Assembly: GCA_017478205.1 (NCBI GenBank)
Contig: JAFVDZ010000009.1
Location: forward strand, 1 to 33,002
Reading direction: 5' to 3'
Length of the DNA stretch: 33,002 nucleotides
Origin: Spirochaetales bacterium
GTDB lineage: Bacteria; Spirochaetota; Spirochaetia; Sphaerochaetales; Sphaerochaetaceae
Position numbers and translations under genes: made by a program. The notes below the pieces were generated by a model. It was not told the origin of the DNA and did no database searches. It saw only the letters and a list, made by a program, of their open reading frames with translations. This document shows, one piece after another, positions 30,369-33,002 of the stretch. Position 1 is the first letter of the stretch. Every line of letters starts with the position of its first letter.

Positions 30369-31796
30369 TCAAACGAAATTCTCTCCTATAATTTCAGCCT
30401 TCATGAGGTTTGAAGAAACACTTCTACCAAGTGGAACACCTGCTGTAATTACAACAGTGTCCCCTTCAGTTACGAGTTCTTCCTTCAAGGCAACCTCTGT
30501 ACAGAGAGAGAAGATTCTATCTGTGTTGTGTACCTCTCCTGTCAGGAATGGTGCAACACCCCAGCTAATTGCAAGCTGTCTTCTAACCTTTTCTCTTGTT
30601 GTCATTGCTCCAATTGGGCAAGCTGGGCGGAAGCGGCTGATCATCCTGGCAGTATGACCTGAGTTGGTTGCTGTCAGGATTGCGGTTGCGCTCAAGTCCA
30701 TTGCTGTGAGACAACATGAGTGTGTGATAGCATCGTTGATACTCTTCTGGGCAGCAACATGGTTGCGCTCGAACTGTCTCCAGAAATTGATGGAATCTTC
30801 TGCTTCACGAACGATGTTGTCCATAGCTGTAATTGCTTCAATTGGATACTTTCCTGCAGCCGTTTCACCTGAAAGCATTACACAGCTAGTTCCATCGAAT
30901 ACAGCGTTGGATACATCGGAAACCTCAGCTCTGGTAGGGCGTGGATTTCTTATCATGGAATCGAGCATCTGGGTTGCTGTGATAACAGGTTTTCCAGTTC
31001 TCAGACCTTCTGAGATCATGCGCTTTTGAAGGATTGGAACACGGGATGCAGGAATCTCTACACCAAGATCACCACGAGCAACCATTATGCCATCACTTGC
31101 TGCGATAATCTCTTTAAGGTTATCAACACCCTCCTGGTTCTCGATCTTGGAGATGATCCTGATATCACTTCCACCATTTTCCTTCAAGACCTGTCTTATC
31201 GCCTCAACATCAGAAGCTTTTCTGACGAAGGATGCTGCAATGAAATCGAAATCGTTCTCGATACCGAATTTGATATCGGAAATATCCTGCTCTGTGAGAG
31301 CTGGAAGATGGATATGTGCACCAGGAATGTTGATGGACTTGTTGGAAGAAAGACGACCACCATTTCTTACACTACAGTGGATTTCCTTTCCCTTGATCTC
31401 TTTTACTTCAAGACCTACGAGACCATCGTCGATCAAGATGAGCTGTCCAATCTCAACTTCCTTGTAGAGGTCTTCATAAGTGACAGAAACTATCTTGTTG
31501 TCTCCCAACACATCATCACATGTGAGAATGAATTCATCCCCTGTTACAAGTTCAATTGGGTTTGCAAACTTCTTTACTCTGATTTCCGGACCTTTGGTGT
31601 CAAGAATAGTAGCGACAGGGACACCAAGAGAATCACGAACAGAAGTAAATCGATTGAGTCTTTCAAGCTGTTCTTCATGTGTACCATGGGAAAAGTTGAA
31701 TCTAGCTGCATTCATTCCTGCAGAAATTAGCTTGTGAATCATCTCAGTACTGTCGGTCGCAGGACCGAGAGTACAAATAATCTTTGTCTTTCTCAT
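30369..31796 (-). CDS. pyk: Pyruvate kinase
   Basis: This 475-residue glycolytic enzyme makes pyruvate and ATP from PEP and ADP. Visible are TKIICTLGPATDS at the N-terminus, MNAARFNFSHGTHEEQ, the active-site signature IRIISKIENQEGVDNL with the catalytic Lys, MVARGDLGVEIP and TQMLDSMIRNPRPTRAEVSD. A complete C-terminal allosteric domain ends GENFV. Length is typical. AGAGGAG lies 7 nt before the ATG. In a PTS organism this enzyme competes with enzyme I for PEP. Confidence 0.97.
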   Translation of the reverse strand: MRKTKIICTLGPATDSTEMIHKLISAGMNAARFNFSHGTHEEQLERLNRFTSVRDSLGVPVATILDTKGPEIRVKKFANPIELVTGDEFILTCDDVLGDNKIVSVTYEDLYKEVEIGQLILIDDGLVGLEVKEIKGKEIHCSVRNGGRLSSNKSINIPGAHIHLPALTEQDISDIKFGIENDFDFIAASFVRKASDVEAIRQVLKENGGSDIRIISKIENQEGVDNLKEIIAASDGIMVARGDLGVEIPASRVPILQKRMISEGLRTGKPVITATQMLDSMIRNPRPTRAEVSDVSNAVFDGTSCVMLSGETAAGKYPIEAITAMDNIVREAEDSINFWRQFERNHVAAQKSINDAITHSCCLTAMDLSATAILTATNSGHTARMISRFRPACPIGAMTTREKVRRQLAISWGVAPFLTGEVHNTDRIFSLCTEVALKEELVTEGDTVVITAGVPLGRSVSSNLMKAEIIGENFV

Positions 31797-31873
31797 TTAG
31801 AACTCCTCTAGTGTAATAGAGTACCACGAGTTAGAAAGACTAAGAAAAAAAACCATCAAGTTATATGCAAAAA

Positions 31874-32632
31874 TTAACGTTTTATGAGCTCAAATTGAGA
31901 GCCTATAGCCTTCATTCCCACTTTCTCAAAGGCCATTATCGCATCCTTTTCCCTTTCATCGATGTTAATGGCACTCAAAGGCCTACCTGTCACAAAGGAA
32001 GCAAAAGAAAGAATTCTTACTCCATCATCTATATCAGGACAAGATAATAGATGAATTTCACCAGAAGGAGAAAAAACAATCTTGGCAGAGTGGTAAGCAT
32101 AAGCGCGTACTTCGATCTTCTCCAAGGCTTCCAAAGTATTCTGGTGAGAGGGACGATAATTATCTGTTATTGATGACAGAGATATCTCATCAGTTTTCAA
32201 AGAAAGGGGAGCAACATTCCCAGAGTAGAGCTTCAGACATCTTACTCTTTCAAAACCTAGATCCTCATAGAAGCTAAGGGACGACCTATTTTCTTCTAGG
32301 CACTCAAGGATGAGAGGCTTTGACACACTCAAAGTCTTGTTAATCAAAGTCTTCCCGATTCCACCCTTCCTATACTTAGGAATTACACTAAGAGAACAAC
32401 TGTAGATTCCACTTATCAAAGGACAATTAAGGATGATACCAACAAGCATACGCTCATATGTAACACCAAATGATAGATGATCATCATAGCCATTCCTTCT
32501 AAGAAAAAGCATGAAATCATCAAAGGATGGCTTGATCTTCAAGTTGTAATCAAGAAAGCCTTGAAGGAAGCATTTATATATCTTCTCACTTTCTTGAGTA
32601 TCAAGTCTAATTAGATTGAAATCTGAAGCCAT
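31874..32632 (-). CDS. GNAT-family acetyltransferase
   Basis: This 252-residue protein has an N-terminal GNAT fold. The acetyl-CoA loop reads VIPKYRKGGIGKTLINK (R-x-x-G-x-G/A), followed by LECLEENRSSLSFYEDLGFE, the usual beta5-alpha4 part. About 90 extra C-terminal residues look like a second, shorter alpha/beta domain. The acceptor is unknown. I chose the ATG at 32632 (MASDFNL) because upstream in-frame codons run through the rRNA terminator. No Shine-Dalgarno is present, and a perfect TATAAT ends 10 nt before the ATG, so the mRNA would have almost no leader. Confidence 0.75.
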   Translation of the reverse strand: MASDFNLIRLDTQESEKIYKCFLQGFLDYNLKIKPSFDDFMLFLRRNGYDDHLSFGVTYERMLVGIILNCPLISGIYSCSLSVIPKYRKGGIGKTLINKTLSVSKPLILECLEENRSSLSFYEDLGFERVRCLKLYSGNVAPLSLKTDEISLSSITDNYRPSHQNTLEALEKIEVRAYAYHSAKIVFSPSGEIHLLSCPDIDDGVRILSFASFVTGRPLSAINIDEREKDAIMAFEKVGMKAIGSQFELIKR

Positions 32633-32642
32633 AGCACAAGGT

Positions 32643-32648
32643 ATTATA
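32643..32648 (-). promoter_or_regulatory. -10 box of the GNAT gene with near-leaderless start
   Basis: TATAAT on the minus strand directly follows the T tract of the rRNA terminator; the ATG starts 10 nt later. No good -35 is visible. Confidence 0.4.
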
Positions 32649-32650
32649 AT

Positions 32651-32679
32651 AAAAAAAGTCATCAGAAAGAACTGATGAC
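32651..32679 (-). terminator. Terminator of the rRNA operon
   Basis: On the minus strand GTCATCAG pairs with CTGATGAC around a 6-nt loop (TTCTTT), followed by T7. It lies about 47 bp after the 5S gene. Confidence 0.85.
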
Positions 32680-32725
32680 CTGATATATAGATAAGGAAAA
32701 TGAATTCCTGGAGGAGCAAAAAAAA

Positions 32726-32839
32726 CCTGGCAGCGTCCTACTCTCCCGGATACGAAATCCAGTACCATCGGCGATGGAGTGTTTCACTGTCGTGTTCGGG
32801 ATGGGAACGTGTGTTGCCACTCCTCCAGGGCCACCAGGA
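32726..32839 (-). rRNA. rrf: 5S ribosomal RNA
   Basis: The minus-strand transcript starts CCTGGTGGCCCTGG and ends ACGCTGCCAGG, so the two ends pair as helix I. The conserved internal ACACGTTCCCATCCCGAACA and CGGGAGAGTAGGACG segments are present. Length of about 114 nt is normal. A T8 run follows the 3' end. Confidence 0.93.
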
Positions 32840-32907
32840 AATCCATAGTGTGGCACGATGAATCATGCGACATATGGATCCATTCTCATGGAAGAGAACG
32901 ATAATAT

Positions 32908-33002
32908 GGTCAAGCCTCACGGCTTATTAGTACCGGTAGGCTGAATGCATTGCTGCACTTGTACCTCCGGCCTATCGAACAGATAGTGTCTCTGTTTCCT
33001 TC
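32908..33002 (-). rRNA. rrl: 23S ribosomal RNA, 3' end (partial)
   Basis: The last roughly 95 nt of 23S rRNA read on the minus strand: the conserved CGGTACTAATAAGCCGTGAG followed by GCTTGACC at the 3' end. The rest lies beyond the right edge. The 68-bp 23S-5S spacer contains no tRNA. Confidence 0.93.

Noticed and set aside
31797-31873. Possible ribosome-site-masking hairpin before pyruvate kinase (ACTCT with AGAGGAGT)
   Set aside because: The stem is short and contains a bulge; an effect on translation cannot be supported from sequence alone.
1-33002. CRISPR arrays, tRNA genes and insertion sequences
   Set aside because: No regularly spaced repeats, no cloverleaf T-arm sequence and no transposase were found on either strand, including the 23S-5S spacer.

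Overview
This 33 kb stretch (moderate, about 40-45% GC by eye) comes from an anaerobe-like bacterial chromosome. The lineage cannot be fixed from the sequence alone. HPr has His15 but Lys in place of the regulatory Ser46, there are two lipoproteins with loose lipoboxes, and the feoA-feoA-feoB order is typical of anaerobes. Together these point away from classical Bacillota and are compatible with a host-associated spirochaete. Against that, a convincing T-box riboswitch is present, a device mostly known from Bacillota. Searching the 23S/5S rRNA at the right edge would settle it.

Layout. (1) Positions 1-9.9 kb are a defence island. It holds a type I restriction-modification locus (hsdM, the start of hsdS, a small HTH regulator, and a silent start-less hsdS target-recognition cassette in opposite orientation, joined by a 15-bp inverted repeat), a McrBC pair whose McrB carries an EVE/YTH-like modified-base reader region, and a divergent SF1 helicase with a C-terminal nuclease-like domain. 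(2) At 9.9-10.9 kb is a prephenate dehydratase that appears to be an exported lipoprotein. (3) Positions 11.0-14.5 kb are a ferrous-iron uptake operon (feoA, feoA, feoB, then a Cys-rich membrane protein fused to a heavy-metal-binding domain). Its control region has three copies of a GTTAGCATT-type operator. An esterase lies upstream. (4) Positions 15.2-23.3 kb run on the plus strand: a lipoprotein rhodanese, then a sugar module (PfkB fructokinase, amylosucrase-type GH13 enzyme, HAD phosphatase), then EIIBCA, HPr and enzyme I of the PTS. The EII gene has its own promoter and a terminator hairpin pressed against its ribosome binding site. (5) Positions 23.3-32.6 kb hold small metabolic genes, mostly on the minus strand: acylphosphatase, glutathione peroxidase, a condensation-like acyltransferase, an unknown protein, a GNAT gene broken by a 61-bp insertion between 28-bp direct repeats, a flavin reductase, a T-box-controlled HTH-cupin-acyl-CoA ligase fusion, pyruvate kinase and an intact GNAT. 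(6) From 32.65 kb the minus-strand rRNA operon ends with 5S and the 3' end of 23S.

How the genes work together. The sugar block looks like one pathway. EIIBCA/HPr/EI bring in a disaccharide (sucrose by sequence type) as the phosphate. The HAD enzyme could remove the phosphate, the amylosucrase would build glucan and release fructose, and PfkB kinase would feed fructose into glycolysis, which ends at the nearby pyruvate kinase. The most unusual element is the T-box upstream of a ligase that carries its own HTH-cupin sensor: it links an amino acid's tRNA charging state (best guess valine) to activation of a carboxylic acid.
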